Source of the DNA: Paenibacillus sp. OK003
GTDB taxonomy: Bacteria; Bacillota; Bacilli; Paenibacillales; Paenibacillaceae
Length of the DNA: 64,000 nucleotides
Assembly: GCF_900109515.1 (NCBI RefSeq)
Contig: NZ_FOBD01000009.1
Span: 281,026-345,025 of the forward strand
Direction: 5' to 3'
Below, piece by piece: positions 63,943 through 64,000 of this stretch; position 1 is the first letter of the stretch; every line of letters begins with the position of its first letter. The position numbers and the translations under genes are program-made. Under the pieces are notes generated by a model that was not told where the DNA came from, searched no databases, and saw only the letters and a program-made list of their open reading frames with translations.

Positions 63943-64000
63943 TTAGGCAACTTCAAGCTGCTGTCTGTATTTTGCAGGCGGTAGCTTTTTCAAATTCCAT
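63943..64000 (-). CDS. IS3-family transposase, C-terminal end only
   Basis: The window edge cuts this gene. The visible last 18 residues read WNLKKLPPAKYRQQLEVA followed by a stop. Tails of the type LKxLPPxKYRxQL are typical of IS3-family OrfB transposases (DDE integrase core), whose catalytic part lies to the right outside the window. The end of the element (63911) is 32 bases downstream of the stop. Confidence 0.7.
   Translation of the reverse strand, partial: WNLKKLPPAKYRQQLEVA

Overview
The window reads as a Bacillota spore-former, most probably a Paenibacillus chromosome. The evidence is gene content and order: cotE, an amidoligase-like gene, mutS, mutL, a YpiP-like methyltransferase, miaA and hfq on one side, and spoVK, hflX, ynbB-like, glnR and glnA on the other. 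These are core genes of moderate GC, and nearly all lie on the minus strand. 

Layout. Positions 1-1900 hold an AT-rich stretch with a possible structured RNA, then a phage/ICE-type tyrosine integrase with a LexA-like box in front and short TTTTGTGGGCA repeats behind. Positions 1925-25328 are housekeeping: nitrogen control, ribosome GTPase, sporulation, a large class A PBP, Hfq, tRNA modification, mismatch repair, spore coat, an aromatic-acid exporter-like protein and an SsuABC/ThiXYZ-type importer. Positions 25613-54161 are a roughly 28.5 kb low-GC island, a nonribosomal peptide cluster. Positions 54626-63631 return to housekeeping: M32 carboxypeptidase, beta-carbonic anhydrase, PadR regulator, a secreted Gly-rich protein, a YxcD-like protein, tyrS with a T-box leader, selO and a purine permease. 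The right edge cuts the end of an IS3-family element.

The main find is the peptide cluster. The genes read C-A-T-E-C-A-T, C-A-T-E, C-A-T-C-A-T-E-C-T-Reductase, a type II thioesterase, an ABC ATPase and permease pair, a free-standing A-T didomain, and a YxlE/YxlF/YxlG-like set (PLDc_N membrane protein, ATPase, permease). The free A domain gives the specificity residues DLFNLSLIWK, one conservative change from the classical cysteine code. Read as Cys, then D-L-D-L-D-L modules and reductive release, the assembly line predicts a heptapeptide aldehyde. Its N-terminal cysteine could close a macrocyclic thiazolidine. From memory of the literature, that is the architecture of lugdunin (lugABCD, lugT, lugIEFGH) of Staphylococcus lugdunensis, the founding fibupeptide. 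The A-domain codes (Val/Ile-like, unassigned, Leu-like, Val, unassigned hydrophobic) are compatible with a lugdunin relative but not identical. There are six A domains for seven residues: the last module (C-T-R) has none and must be loaded in trans.

Limits: domain borders, A-domain codes and family names were read by eye, with no database search. Start codons were moved from the longest reading frame wherever a clear ribosome-binding site pointed to an internal start.
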